This document shows, in pieces, positions 40,659 through 51,657 of a stretch of DNA of 64,000 nt. The notes beneath the pieces are model-generated. The model saw nothing but the letters and a program-made list of their open reading frames with translations, had not been told where the DNA came from and ran no database searches. The position numbers and the translations under genes are program-made. Numbering within the stretch: the stretch's first letter is position 1; each line of letters starts with the position of its first letter. Origin of the DNA: Ancylobacter moscoviensis (GTDB lineage: Bacteria > Pseudomonadota > Alphaproteobacteria > Rhizobiales > Xanthobacteraceae). The stretch is taken from positions 1,179,406 through 1,243,405 of the forward strand of contig NZ_VMBP01000001.1 of assembly GCF_007559435.1 (NCBI RefSeq). Direction: 5' to 3'.

Positions 40659-40964
40659 TCACACGAGGCGGAACACCGCCAGTGCGTAGACAAGGCAGAG
40701 CGCGAGCGCCCAGCCGAGTTCGGGTCCCACCAGGCCGAGCCAGGCGAGATTGATGAAGGCGCTGCCCAGCAGCGTGATGAACAGCCGGTCGCCGCGCGTG
40801 GTCGGGATGCCGAGCACGCCGACGCGGGCGCGTTCCGGCCGCCACACCGCCAGCAGCGTGAAGGTGAGCAGCAGCCCGATGATGACGGCGAAGAACAGCC
40901 CGGTCTGCCAGGTCCAGGCCATCCAGGCGGTGTTCTCGGCGAGGCGGGTGGTGACGTCGTCCAT
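40659..40964 (-). CDS. glpU: GlpU, DUF2160 small membrane protein of the glycerol importer
   Basis: The 101-residue product has three hydrophobic helices (WQTGLFFAVIIGLLLTFTLLAV, GSAFINLAWLGLVG and WALALCLVYALAVF) and the family motif GIPTTRGDRLFITLLGSA. It is an integral part of rhizobial-type glycerol transport operons; its mechanistic role is undefined. It lies between the second permease and the binding-protein genes. Confidence 0.92.
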   Translation of the reverse strand: MDDVTTRLAENTAWMAWTWQTGLFFAVIIGLLLTFTLLAVWRPERARVGVLGIPTTRGDRLFITLLGSAFINLAWLGLVGPELGWALALCLVYALAVFRLV

Positions 40965-40977
40965 CGCGGCCTCCTCC

Positions 40978-41787
40978 TCACACCCGCCCGAGGGCGAAGC
41001 CCTTGGCGATGTAGTTGCGCACGAACCAGATCACCAGCGCGCCGGGGATGATGGTCAGCACGCCGGCCGCCGCCAGCAGGCCCCAGTCCATGCCGGCCGC
41101 CGAGACGGTGCGGGTCATCGTCACCGCGATCGGCTTGGCGTTGGTGGCCGTCAGGGTGCGCGCCAGCAAGAGCTCGACCCAGGAGAACATGAAGCAGAAG
41201 AAGGCGGCGACGCCGATGCCGGAAGCGATCAGCGGCATGAAGATCTTCACGAAGAAGCGCGGGAAGGAATAGCCGTCGATCGCCGCCGTCTCGTCGATCT
41301 CGCGCGGCACGCCGGACATGAAGCCTTCCAGGATCCACACCGCCAGCGGCACGTTGAACAGGCAGTGCGCCAGCGCCACGGCCCAGGGCGTGTCGAACAG
41401 GCCGATGGCCGAGTAGAGGTTGAAGAAGGGCAGGGCGAACACCGCCGGCGGCGCCATGCGGTTCGACAGCAGCCAGAAGAACAGGTGCTTCTCGCCGACG
41501 AAGCGATAGCGCGAGAAGGCGTAGGCCGCCGGCAGCGCCAGCGCGATCGAGATGATGGTGTTCAGCACCACATAGGTGAGCGAGTTGATGTAGCCCGAAT
41601 ACCAGCTCGAGTCGGTGAAGATCTTGATGTAGTGCTCGAAGGTCAGATCCCGCGGCCACAGCGTGACGCCGGAATTGATCTCGAAATTGGTCTTCAGGCT
41701 CATGTTTACGAGCCAGTAGATCGGCATGATCAGGAAGAGCAGGTACAGCGCCATGATGAAGGCGCCGCCGCGCGTGTTCGGGTTCAT
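40978..41787 (-). CDS. glpQ: Glycerol ABC importer permease GlpQ
   Basis: The 269-residue MalG-like permease has about six helices and the coupling loop EIDETAAIDGYSFPRFFVKI, whose EAA-like pattern docks to an ATPase subunit. The N-terminal AFIMALYLLFLIMPIYWLV is the first helix. It follows glpP after a spacer filled by a double-hairpin repeat and precedes glpU by 13 bases. It forms the channel as heterodimer with GlpP. Confidence 0.92.
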   Translation of the reverse strand: MNPNTRGGAFIMALYLLFLIMPIYWLVNMSLKTNFEINSGVTLWPRDLTFEHYIKIFTDSSWYSGYINSLTYVVLNTIISIALALPAAYAFSRYRFVGEKHLFFWLLSNRMAPPAVFALPFFNLYSAIGLFDTPWAVALAHCLFNVPLAVWILEGFMSGVPREIDETAAIDGYSFPRFFVKIFMPLIASGIGVAAFFCFMFSWVELLLARTLTATNAKPIAVTMTRTVSAAGMDWGLLAAAGVLTIIPGALVIWFVRNYIAKGFALGRV

Positions 41788-41833
41788 CGCCGATCTCCGA
41801 TGCCGATTGCGTCGAGCCTGAAATTCAGTCCGC

Positions 41834-41924
41834 CGTCATGGCCGGGCTTGTCCCGGCCATCCACGCCTTCCTGGCCGGCGGCGAACCCGGTCATGGATCC
41901 CCGGGTCAAGCCCGGGGATGACGG
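41834..41924 (+). repeat. Double-hairpin palindromic repeat, copy 3
   Basis: The structure matches the other copies, with left arm CGTCATGGCCGGGCTTGTCC and right arm ATCCCCGGGTCAAGCCCGGG ending in GATGACGG. It fills the spacer between the two glycerol permease genes, which run on the opposite strand, and is therefore transcribed within the operon. Confidence 0.87.
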
Positions 41925-41953
41925 TCGATGGAATCGCGGCGGCGAGGAGATGC

Positions 41954-43959
<2,006 letters not shown>

Positions 43960-43972
43960 TGTCCGCTCCTCC

Positions 43973-45082
43973 TCAGGCCGCCGCGTCGAACGCGCGCCCG
44001 GCCCGCTGGCCGTCGGCGTCGAACAACAGGATGTGGCGGGGATCGATCATCACCTCGACCGCGGCGCCCGGCTCCAGCCGTCGCACGCCGGAGACCAGCG
44101 CGGTGAGGCGTTCCTCGCCCATGTCCATGTGCAGGAAGCTCTCCGAACCCGTGACCTCCGTCACCGCGACGGACGCGCCGAGGCGGATGAGCCCGTCATG
44201 CGCCGGAACCTCCTCGGCGAGCGGTATCTCGCCCACCCCGAGATGATGCGCCCGCACGCCCATGGTGTAGGCGCCGTCCGGCACGCTGGCGAAGATGCCG
44301 GTGGCCGGCAGCACCGTGCCGCCCTTCAGCAGAACCGTGTGGCTCGACTTGGTGATGCGCAGCGCGTTGAGCGGAGGGTCGGAGAAGACCTTCGCCGTGG
44401 CGAGATCGGCCGGGCGGCGATAGACCTGCGCCGTCGGGCCGAACTGCGTCAGCGCGCCTTCCATCAGCGTCGCGGTATTGCCGCCGAGCAGCAGCGCCTC
44501 GGTCGGCTCGGTCGTGGCGTAGACGAAGACGGCGCCGGTGGAGGCGAAGATGCGCGGCAGCTCCTCGCGCAGTTCCTCGCGCAGCTTGTAGTCGAGATTG
44601 GCCAGCGGCTCGTCGAGCAGCACGAGGTCGGCGCGCTTCACCAGCGCGCGGGCGATGGCGGTGCGCTGCTGCTGGCCGCCGGAAAGCGCCAGCGGCGTGC
44701 GCTGGAGATAGGGGTCGAGCTTCAGCAGCCTGGCGGCCTCGGTCACGCGCGCCTCGATCTCCGTCCGCGACAGGCCCTGCACGCGCAGGGGAGAGGCGAT
44801 GTTCTCGTAGACCGTCAGCGCGGGGTAGTTGATGAACTGCTGGTAGACCATGGCGACGCTGCGCTTCTTCACCGTCACGCCGGTGACGTCGCGCCCATCG
44901 ACGAGGATGCGCCCGGAGGTCGGCGCGTCGAGGCCGGCCATCAGCCGCATCAGGCTGGTCTTGCCGGCCAGCGTGGCGCCGAGCAGCACGTTCAGGCTGC
45001 CGCGCTCCAGCCGCAGCGAGACATCGCGGATATAGGGCACGCCGGCGACGGAGCGGCTGACATGGTCGAGTTCGAGGCTCAT
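43973..45082 (-). CDS. glpS: Glycerol ABC importer ATPase GlpS (switch histidine replaced)
   Basis: The 369-residue ATPase has Walker A GATLAGKT (35-42), Q-loop VYQQFINYP, intact signature LSGGQQQR (133-140) and Walker B LVLLDEP with E158. At the H-loop it reads [11 protein letters not shown], so the usual VTHDQ is changed and Thr191 stands where the catalytic switch histidine belongs. The start ATG overlaps the glpD stop (TGATG). Together with GlpT it should form an asymmetric heterodimer energising GlpP/GlpQ. The C-terminal half is MalK-like. Confidence 0.93.
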   Translation of the reverse strand: MSLELDHVSRSVAGVPYIRDVSLRLERGSLNVLLGATLAGKTSLMRLMAGLDAPTSGRILVDGRDVTGVTVKKRSVAMVYQQFINYPALTVYENIASPLRVQGLSRTEIEARVTEAARLLKLDPYLQRTPLALSGGQQQRTAIARALVKRADLVLLDEPLANLDYKLREELREELPRIFASTGAVFVYATTEPTEALLLGGNTATLMEGALTQFGPTAQVYRRPADLATAKVFSDPPLNALRITKSSHTVLLKGGTVLPATGIFASVPDGAYTMGVRAHHLGVGEIPLAEEVPAHDGLIRLGASVAVTEVTGSESFLHMDMGEERLTALVSGVRRLEPGAAVEVMIDPRHILLFDADGQRAGRAFDAAA

Positions 45083-46629
45083 CGGGCGCCTCCCTGCGCG
45101 GCGGCGGGCGGGGAGGGCAGGCGGCTCGCCTCGCGCATGAAGGCGTCGAGCGCGGCGGTTTGCTCGGGCGTGAAGCGCAGGCCGAGCTTGGAGCGGCGCC
45201 AGAGCACGTCCTCGGCGGTGCGCGCCCATTCCTCGCGCATGAGGTAGCCCACTTCCGCCTCGGTGAGGTCGGCGCCGAACACCCGGCCGAGATCGGCGGC
45301 GGCGCGCGCGCCGTCGAGAATGCGCATCGCCCGCGTGCCGTAGGCGACCACGAGGCGGCGGGCGAGCCGCTCGTCGAGCCAGGGATGGGCGCGCAGCAGC
45401 TGCGCGACGACGCGCGGCTGGTCGGCCACCCCGAAGTCGCCGCCCGGCAGCGGCGCGGTGCCGGTCCAGGAGGCCTTGGCGGCGGCCGGCAGATAAGGCG
45501 CGAGCTTCTGCATCGCGTGTTCGGCAAGGCGCCGATAGGTGGTGATCTTGCCGCCGAAGACCGAGAGCGCCGGCACGCGCCCGTCGGCGTCGTCGAGTTC
45601 CAGCACGTAGTCGCGCGTGGCTTCCTGCGCCTTGGAGGCCCCGTCGTCATAGAGCGGGCGCACGCCGGAATAGGTCCACACCACCTGCTCCGGCGTCACC
45701 GGCGCCTTGAAGTACTCGCTGGCCGCCGCGCAGAGATAGGCGATCTCCTCCGGGCTCGCGACCGGCTTCGAGGGCGTGCTGCCGAAGTCGCGGTCGGTGG
45801 TGCCGATCAGCGTGAAGTCGTGCTCGTAGGGGATGGCGAAGATGATGCGCCCGTCGGCGTTCTGGAAGATGTAGGCACGGTCGTGCTCGTAGAGCCGGGG
45901 CACCACGATGTGGCTGCCCTGCACGAGGCGGACATTGGCGGGCGAGTTGGCGCTCACCACATGCGCCAGCACCTCGTGCACCCACGGGCCGGCGGCGTTG
46001 ACCAGCGCGCGGGCGTGCACGGCGTGGCGGACGCCGTCCTCCTCGACCTCGAGGCGCCAGAACTCCGGCTCGCGCCGGGCCGAGACGACGCGCGCGCCGC
46101 GCCGGATGTCGGCGCCGCGCTCGGCGGCGTCGAGGGCGTTCAGCACGACGAGGCGGCTGTCCTCGACCCAGCAGTCGGAATATTCGAAGGCGCGGCGGAA
46201 ATCGTCGCGCAGCGGCCGTCCGGCGGGATCGCGCGCGAGATCGAGCGTGCGCGTCGCCGGCAGCAGCTTGCGCCCGCCCAGATGGTCGTAGAGGAACAGG
46301 CCGAGGCGCAGCAGCCAGGCCGGCCGCAGCCCGGCATGGTGCGGCAGGACGAAGCGCAGCGGGCGGATGATGTGCGGGGCGATCGACCACAGCACCTCGC
46401 GCTCGGCGAGCGCCTCGTGCACGAGGCGGAACTCGTACTGCTCGAGATAGCGCAGGCCGCCATGGATCAGCTTGGTCGAGGCGGAGGAGGTGGCGCCGGC
46501 GAAATCGCCCTGCTCGAACAGGACGACCGAGACGCCGCGCCCCGCCGCGTCACGTGCGATGCCGCAGCCGTTCACGCCCCCGCCGATGATCGCGAGGTCG
46601 TAGGTCTCGTCCAGCGTACGAGCGTCCAA
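45079..46629 (-). CDS. glpD: Glycerol-3-phosphate dehydrogenase (aerobic, FAD)
   Basis: The 516-residue flavoenzyme oxidises glycerol-3-phosphate to dihydroxyacetone phosphate and passes electrons to quinone at the inner membrane. It shows the FAD motif IIGGGVNGCGIARDAAGRG, the GlpD signature SSASTKLIHGGLRYLEQYE, ALVNAAGPWV and IGTTDRDF. Translation starts at TTG, supported by GGGAGA 7 bases upstream and homology. It is the first gene of the glycerol operon; a promoter region with several TTTCG/CGAAA half-sites lies upstream. Confidence 0.95.
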   Translation of the reverse strand: MDARTLDETYDLAIIGGGVNGCGIARDAAGRGVSVVLFEQGDFAGATSSASTKLIHGGLRYLEQYEFRLVHEALAEREVLWSIAPHIIRPLRFVLPHHAGLRPAWLLRLGLFLYDHLGGRKLLPATRTLDLARDPAGRPLRDDFRRAFEYSDCWVEDSRLVVLNALDAAERGADIRRGARVVSARREPEFWRLEVEEDGVRHAVHARALVNAAGPWVHEVLAHVVSANSPANVRLVQGSHIVVPRLYEHDRAYIFQNADGRIIFAIPYEHDFTLIGTTDRDFGSTPSKPVASPEEIAYLCAAASEYFKAPVTPEQVVWTYSGVRPLYDDGASKAQEATRDYVLELDDADGRVPALSVFGGKITTYRRLAEHAMQKLAPYLPAAAKASWTGTAPLPGGDFGVADQPRVVAQLLRAHPWLDERLARRLVVAYGTRAMRILDGARAAADLGRVFGADLTEAEVGYLMREEWARTAEDVLWRRSKLGLRFTPEQTAALDAFMREASRLPSPPAAAQGGAR

Positions 46630-46669
46630 TTGGCGTCTCCCACGATGCGCTTCCGTTACATCGGAGTGC

Positions 46670-46755
46670 TTTCGTTTTTATCTTCATATGGACGCTATAC
46701 GAAACTCATATTGGCCGCAACGGCGATAAATTCGAAAGACTCGAACCTTCGTTTA
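46670..46755 (-). promoter_or_regulatory. Candidate glycerol-operon operator region (TTTCG/CGAAA half-sites)
   Basis: TTTCGT (46670) and ACGAAA (46699) form an inverted pair, and TTCGAAA (46731), TCGAA (46741) and TTCGTTT (46749) cluster further upstream, in an AT-rich stretch before glpD. DeoR-type GlpR repressors recognise TTCG/CGAA half-sites. No glpR lies in this window, so the assignment rests on motif and position. Confidence 0.45.
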
Positions 46756-46842
46756 GGTGCGATGCAGCATCTGCGCACCATAGGGAAGCTTTCGGCTCCC
46801 ACGCCGTTCGCGAGGGTCCGCCGGCTCGGGCCGTCCGTGCGC

Positions 46843-47760
46843 TCAGGCCTGGCCGGGATCGCCGCAGATGGTCCGCTTCAGCAGCGCCTCCAGCCAGTCG
46901 GCGAAGGCCTGCAGCCGGCGCGAGAGATGCTGCCGGTGCGAATAGAGCAGGGTCATCGGCATGGGCGCCGCGCGGTGGTCGGGCATCACCTCGACGAGTT
47001 CGCCGGCGGCCAGATGCGCGCGCACGTCATAGGCGGGGATCTGGATCAGCCCGAGCCCCGCGAGGCAGCAGGCGATGTAGGCCTCCGCCCCGTTCACGGT
47101 CACGCGGCCGCGCACCGGCTTCTCCCGCGCGGTGCCGTTCTCGACCCACTCCCAGTTCTCGACGCGCCCGGTCGAGGGAGAGGCGTAATTCACCGCCCAG
47201 TGTCCGGCCAGCTCGTCGGGCGACTGGGGGATGCCGTGGCGGGCAAGATAGGCCGGGCTCGCCACGTTGATCAGCGGCAGGCTGCCGATCGAGCGGGCGA
47301 TCAGCCCGGAATCGCTCAGCGGCCCGACCCGCAGCACACAGTCGATGCCGTCCTCGACGAGATTGACGGCACGGTCGGTGACGCCCAGTTCGATGTCGAT
47401 CTGCGGATAGCGGTCGAGGAAATCCGGCAGCGCCGGCGCGATGACGAGGCGGCCGATCCGCCCGGGCACGTCGACCCGCAGCCGGCCGGTCAGCTGCGTG
47501 GCCGACTGGCGGAACAGCCCCTCGACCTCCTCGACGTCGGCGACCAGCGGCAGGCAGCGCTCATAGAACGAGACGCCGTCCTGCGTCGGGGAGACCTTGC
47601 GGGTGGTGCGGTGGAGAAGGCGGGCGCCGACCCGTGTCTCCAGCTCCAGCACCGCCGCCGATACCGAGGAGCGTGGCAGGCCGAGCGTGTCGGCGGCGCG
47701 CGTGAAGCTGGAGCATTCGACCACGCGCGCGAAGATGCGGAACAGGTCGATCCGGTCCAC
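46843..47760 (-). CDS. LysR family transcriptional regulator
   Basis: The 305-residue product has the LysR helix-turn-helix (VVECSSFTRAADTLGLPRSS) near residue 15 and an effector domain with RLRVDVPGRIGRLVIAPALP, GIDCVLRVGPLSDSGLIAR and VNGAEAYIACCLAGLGLIQI. It belongs to the CrgA-like group. It starts at GTG, 141 bases from the divergent SDR gene, which it most likely controls together with the aldehyde dehydrogenase. A TTGT-N12-ACAA element lies between them. Confidence 0.93.
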   Translation of the reverse strand: MDRIDLFRIFARVVECSSFTRAADTLGLPRSSVSAAVLELETRVGARLLHRTTRKVSPTQDGVSFYERCLPLVADVEEVEGLFRQSATQLTGRLRVDVPGRIGRLVIAPALPDFLDRYPQIDIELGVTDRAVNLVEDGIDCVLRVGPLSDSGLIARSIGSLPLINVASPAYLARHGIPQSPDELAGHWAVNYASPSTGRVENWEWVENGTAREKPVRGRVTVNGAEAYIACCLAGLGLIQIPAYDVRAHLAAGELVEVMPDHRAAPMPMTLLYSHRQHLSRRLQAFADWLEALLKRTICGDPGQA

Positions 47761-47777
47761 GGCGCTTTCAACTCCGA

Positions 47778-47797
47778 TTGTGCGCGTATTCTGACAA
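47778..47797. promoter_or_regulatory. TTGT-N12-ACAA element, possible LysR binding site
   Basis: An imperfectly LysR-like dyad (TTGTGCGCG ... CTGACAA) lies 18 bp upstream of the regulator's GTG, in the spacer shared with the SDR gene. A second dyad TTCGCG/CGCGAA spans 47821-47856 closer to the SDR start. Neither is a classic T-N11-A box with strong symmetry. Confidence 0.3.
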
Positions 47798-47901
47798 ATG
47801 AAGCCAGAGGCAACGTATTTTTCGCGCAACACTAAGAGATAAATTGCCATCGCGAAAGGAGCGGCGGCATCGAGCGGCCGCACTCCAAGGAGGCTGACGA
47901 A

Positions 47902-48675
47902 ATGACCGATCATTCCATCAAGGGAAAAACCGTTCTCATCGCCGGCGGCGCCAAGAATCTCGGCGGGCTTGTCGCCCGCGATTTCGCCGCGCAGGGCGCC
48001 AAGGCCATCGTGATCCATTACAACACCGCGGCCACCAAGGCGGAAGCCGACGCCACCGTCGCCGCCGTCAAGGCCGCGGGCGCCGAGGCCGTGGCGCTGC
48101 AGGCGAACCTGATCGCCGCCGGCGCGGTGGAGAAGCTCTTCGCCGATACCGTCGCCGCCGTGGGGCGCCCGGACATCGCCATCAACACCGTCGGCAAGGT
48201 GCTGAAGAAGCCGATGGTCGAGATTTCCGAGGCCGAATATGACGAGATGACCGCGGTCAACTCGAAGGTGGCGTTCTTCTTCCTCAAGGAAGCTGGCAAG
48301 CACCTGAACGACAACGGCAAGATCGTGACGGTCGTCACCTCGCTGCTCGGTGCCTACACGCCTTTCTACGCCGCCTATGCCGGCACCAAGGCGCCGGTGG
48401 AGCACTTCACCCGCGCCGCTTCCAAGGAGTTCGGCGACCGCGGCATCTCGGTGACGGCGATCGGCCCTGGCCCGATGGACACCGGCTTCTTCTACCCGGC
48501 CGAAGGCGCGGATGCGGTCGCCTATCACAAGACCGCCGCGGCGCTGTCCAAGTACTCCAAGACCGGCCTCACCGACATCGAGGACATCGTGCCGTGGATC
48601 CGCATGCTGGCCTCCGAGGGCTGGTGGATGACCGGCCAGACCATCCTCGTGAACGGCGGCTACACCACGAAGTGA
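47902..48675 (+). CDS. Short-chain dehydrogenase/reductase (SDR family)
   Basis: The 257-residue oxidoreductase has a cofactor segment LIAGGAKNLGGLVARDFA, which departs from the classical TGxxxGxG, then INTVGKVLKKP, a serine in VTSLLGAY, and the catalytic YAGTK (Y-x3-K) followed by the PG motif GPGPMDTGFF. Basic residue placement around HYN suggests NADP preference, tentatively. AAGGAGGC precedes the ATG. It is followed by a clear terminator and then an aldehyde dehydrogenase, and is divergent from the LysR gene. The substrate is unknown. Confidence 0.92.
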   Translation: MTDHSIKGKTVLIAGGAKNLGGLVARDFAAQGAKAIVIHYNTAATKAEADATVAAVKAAGAEAVALQANLIAAGAVEKLFADTVAAVGRPDIAINTVGKVLKKPMVEISEAEYDEMTAVNSKVAFFFLKEAGKHLNDNGKIVTVVTSLLGAYTPFYAAYAGTKAPVEHFTRAASKEFGDRGISVTAIGPGPMDTGFFYPAEGADAVAYHKTAAALSKYSKTGLTDIEDIVPWIRMLASEGWWMTGQTILVNGGYTTK

Positions 48676-48681
48676 GGCCTG

Positions 48682-48720
48682 CGCCCCGGCAATCGCGAGA
48701 CTGCCGGGGCGTTTCTCTTC
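48682..48720 (+). terminator. Rho-independent terminator after the SDR gene
   Basis: The 10-bp stem CGCCCCGGCA / TGCCGGGGCG with a 10-base loop is followed by TTTCTCTTC. It separates SDR from the aldehyde dehydrogenase, so the latter needs read-through or its own promoter in the short spacer. Confidence 0.8.
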
Positions 48721-48744
48721 GCGTCAGCATGAAGGGAGGTCGGC

Positions 48745-50121
48745 GTGACCAATCCGTTCCAGTCCATTCTCGACGCTCAGCGCGAACATTTCCTGACCGA
48801 CGCCACCAAGGGCTACGACTGGCGCATCGATCAGCTCGACCGCATGGAGCGGATGCTTGCCGACAACAGGGAGGCGCTCTGCGCGGCGCTTCATGAGGAT
48901 TTCGGAAAGCCTCCCTTCGAGCAGCTGTTCGAGATCACCGTGCCGATGGGCGTGATCCGTTATTACCGCGAGAACCTGAAGGCGCTGATGGCGCCGGAGA
49001 CGGTGAAGATTCCGGACGGCCTCGAAGCGACCGGCAATCGCGGCGTCATCTACAAGGAACCCTACGGCGTCACGCTGGTGATCGGCCCCTTCAACGCGCC
49101 GATCCTCCTGCTGCTCGATCCGGCCATCGCCGCGCTCGCCGCCGGCAACACGGTGGTCCTCAAGCCCGCCAACACCACGCCCCGCACCGCGGCGCTGCTG
49201 GCCGATCTCGTGCCGCGCTATTTCGCGCCGGAGAACGTCGCCATCGTCACCGGCGGGCGCGAGCAGATATCGGCGCTGCTGGAACTGCCGTTCGACTTCA
49301 TCTTCTTCACCGGCTCCTCGGCCGTGGGCAAGGTGGTGATGCGCGCCGCGGCCGAGCACCTGACGCCGGTCCTGCTGGAACTCGGCGGCCAGAATCCGAC
49401 CATCGTCGATGCCACCGCCAATCTCGACGTTGCCGCCGACCGCATCGCGTGGGGGCACAACGCCATCTCCGGCCAATGGTGCATCGCGCCGGGCTATGTC
49501 TGCGTGCATGAGAGCGTCGCGGATGCCTTCATCGCCAGGCTCAAGGCCTCGATCGTGAAGATGTATGGCGAGGATCCGAGCCGGAGCCCGGATTTCGCGC
49601 GGATGATCAGCACGCATGACGCGGAGCGGGTCGCGTCCTACATCCTGCCGGAAAAGGTGGTGCATGGCGGGCGCTTCGATGTCGAGGCGCGCTATGTCGA
49701 GCCGACCGTCCTCTACCCCTCCGACTGGAACGATCCGGCGCTGCAGCAGGAGGTGTTCGGCCCCGTGCTGCCGGTGATGGCCTATGGCGACCTGACCGCG
49801 CTGCTGAAGGTGATCAAGCGCAAGCCGAAGCCGCTGGCGGCCTACATCTTCAGCAAGGACCGGCAGACCATCGACCATGTGCTCGCCAGCCTGTCCTTCG
49901 GTGGCGGCTGCGTGAACCAGACCAACCTGCATTGCTGGATCGACAGCCTGCCTTTCGGCGGGGTCGGCAACAGCGGCATGGGGAAATACTACGGCAAGGC
50001 CGGCTTCGACGCGCTCAGCAACACCAAGGCCATGCTGATCGGCAATCCGGACGTCGAGCTCGACGTGTTCCCGCCCTATGCCGGCAAGGACATCGCGAAG
50101 AACCTCAGCGTGTTTTCCTGA
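48745..50121 (+). CDS. Aldehyde dehydrogenase, class-3-like
   Basis: The 458-residue NAD(P)-dependent enzyme oxidises an aldehyde to its acid. Catalytic cysteine C246 is in SGQWCIAPGYV and the general base E212 in LLELGGQNPTIVD. The cofactor segment FTGSSAVGKVVMRAA and the shortened N-terminus (no 60-residue dimerisation arm) place it in the class-3/coniferyl-aldehyde-like group. The C-terminal LPFGGVGNSGMGKYYGKAGF is conserved. GTG at 48745 is the start, behind GAAGGGAGGTCGGC. It is followed by a small membrane-protein gene at 20 bases. Confidence 0.94.
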   Translation: MTNPFQSILDAQREHFLTDATKGYDWRIDQLDRMERMLADNREALCAALHEDFGKPPFEQLFEITVPMGVIRYYRENLKALMAPETVKIPDGLEATGNRGVIYKEPYGVTLVIGPFNAPILLLLDPAIAALAAGNTVVLKPANTTPRTAALLADLVPRYFAPENVAIVTGGREQISALLELPFDFIFFTGSSAVGKVVMRAAAEHLTPVLLELGGQNPTIVDATANLDVAADRIAWGHNAISGQWCIAPGYVCVHESVADAFIARLKASIVKMYGEDPSRSPDFARMISTHDAERVASYILPEKVVHGGRFDVEARYVEPTVLYPSDWNDPALQQEVFGPVLPVMAYGDLTALLKVIKRKPKPLAAYIFSKDRQTIDHVLASLSFGGGCVNQTNLHCWIDSLPFGGVGNSGMGKYYGKAGFDALSNTKAMLIGNPDVELDVFPPYAGKDIAKNLSVFS

Positions 50122-50140
50122 AGATAAGGGGTGCGGGATC

Positions 50141-50407
50141 ATGCACATGGCGATGGTCATCGGCGGCGGGATCGTCCTGCTCGGCCTGTTTCTGCTGTTC
50201 GGCAGGCTGTGGGGCGGCGCCACGCCCGATCTGGCGCTCGCCGCCAAGGCCTTCGTCCCGGTCTGGCTGGTCATCGCGCTGGTGAACATGTGGGTCGGCG
50301 TCACGAAGGCCGGCTATTCCATGCGCGACGAACTGCCGATCCTGCTCATCGTCTTTATCGTGCCGGCCGTGCTCGCCGGCATCGCCGTCTGGCGGTTCGC
50401 CCGATAG
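50141..50407 (+). CDS. Small inner-membrane protein (88 aa), unknown function
   Basis: The product has three predicted membrane helices: MVIGGGIVLLGLFLLFGRL, AFVPVWLVIALVNMW and LPILLIVFIVPAVLAGIAVW. A conserved loop VGVTKAGYSMRDEL joins the last two. The ATG lies after AAGATAAGGGG. It is adjacent to ltrA, and a partial copy of its second half is found on the other side of ltrA. The family is not recognised. It could be a subunit or relic of a stress-related membrane system; this is inference. Confidence 0.7.
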   Translation: MHMAMVIGGGIVLLGLFLLFGRLWGGATPDLALAAKAFVPVWLVIALVNMWVGVTKAGYSMRDELPILLIVFIVPAVLAGIAVWRFAR

Positions 50408-50443
50408 ACGGCTGCGAACGTCCCGCGCGGTGAGGGAAGCCCC

Positions 50444-51640
50444 ATGTCCGAACAGATGACTGAACACCCGCTCCTTCGCCGGCGCGACGGCCATCATGCC
50501 CGCGTGACCTATGAGGAGCTGTTCTTCGATCTCGTCTACGTCTTCGCGGTCACCCAGCTCAGCGCCAAGCTGCTGCACGGCCTGTCGCTCACCGGCGTGA
50601 TCGAGACGCTGATCCTGTGGTTCGCCGTCTGGCTCGGCTGGCAGTACACCTGCTGGGTCACCAACTGGTTCGATCCCGAAACGCCGCGCATCCGTTCCCT
50701 GATCTTCGCGGTGATGCTGGCCGGTCTCGGCATGGCGGCGGCCATTCCGGGCGCCTTCGGCGAGCGGGCGCTGGTCTTCGTGCTCGCCTATGTGGCGATC
50801 CAGGTCGGCCGCACCGCCTATATCGTCTGGGAACTGGGCGCGGATCATCCGCTCTCGGCCAATTACCGGCGCATGCTCGTCTGGCTGCTGATCGCCGCCG
50901 TCTTCTGGTTCGCGGGCGTCTTCGCCGAGGGATGGGCGCGGATCGGCCTGTGGGCCATCGCGGTGGGGTGCGAGTACATCTCGCCGATGTTCGGCTTCGC
51001 GCTGCCGGGGTTCGGCCGCTCGAAGACCAGCGACTGGACCATCGAGGGCGGACACCTCGCCGAGCGCTGCCAGCTCTTCGTCATCGTCGCGCTGGGCGAG
51101 ACGCTGCTCGCCACCGGCGTGACCCTGTCCCACGCCGAGAGCTGGGACGTCACCGTCCTGTCGGCGGTGCTCGCCACCTTCTTCGGCACGCTGGCCATGT
51201 GGTGGCTGTATTTCGGCACGTCCAGCAAGGAGGCCACCGACACCATCACCCATTCCGACGATCCCGGCCGGATCGGCGCCTATTTCCACTACGTTCACGC
51301 CATTCTGGTCGCCGGCATCATCGCCACCGCCGTCGGCAACGATCTGGTGATGGCGCATCCGCACGACCCGCTGAAGCTCGCCTATGCGCTGGTTCTCTCG
51401 GCCGGGCCGGGGATCTATCTGCTCGGCAGCGCGACCTACAAGAAGGTGGTCTACGGCGTGGTACCGGTCTCCCATATCGTCGGCGCCGTGGTGCTGGCGG
51501 CCTTCATTCCGCTGGCCTACACGGTCGACCTGCTCACCATGGGCTGGCTCACCACCCTCGTCATGATGGTCGTCGGGCTCTGGGAAGGGCGCCTCAGGCG
51601 CCGTCGGCAGGAGGCCGCCCCGCGGCACGCGGCGCCCTGA
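50444..51640 (+). CDS. ltrA: Low temperature requirement protein A (LtrA) family
   Basis: The 398-residue multi-pass membrane protein has the family start VTYEELFFDLVYVFAVTQLS, then about ten helices, including IEGGHLAERCQLFVIVALGE, an HLAER-F-x-I-x-x-LGE signature typical of LtrA. In Listeria its loss impairs growth in the cold; the biochemical role is unknown. It ends with an arginine-rich tail (EGRLRRRRQEAAPR). It is flanked on both sides by related segments of the small membrane gene and followed by a Kef antiporter. Confidence 0.92.
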   Translation: MSEQMTEHPLLRRRDGHHARVTYEELFFDLVYVFAVTQLSAKLLHGLSLTGVIETLILWFAVWLGWQYTCWVTNWFDPETPRIRSLIFAVMLAGLGMAAAIPGAFGERALVFVLAYVAIQVGRTAYIVWELGADHPLSANYRRMLVWLLIAAVFWFAGVFAEGWARIGLWAIAVGCEYISPMFGFALPGFGRSKTSDWTIEGGHLAERCQLFVIVALGETLLATGVTLSHAESWDVTVLSAVLATFFGTLAMWWLYFGTSSKEATDTITHSDDPGRIGAYFHYVHAILVAGIIATAVGNDLVMAHPHDPLKLAYALVLSAGPGIYLLGSATYKKVVYGVVPVSHIVGAVVLAAFIPLAYTVDLLTMGWLTTLVMMVVGLWEGRLRRRRQEAAPRHAAP

Positions 51641-51657
51641 AGGCCGCGCCGACGAAT

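Noticed and set aside
45160-47835. An 890-codon plus-strand open frame opposite glpD and the LysR gene
   Set aside because: Composition is typical of a high-GC antisense frame, no domain is recognisable, and both minus-strand genes have full motif sets.
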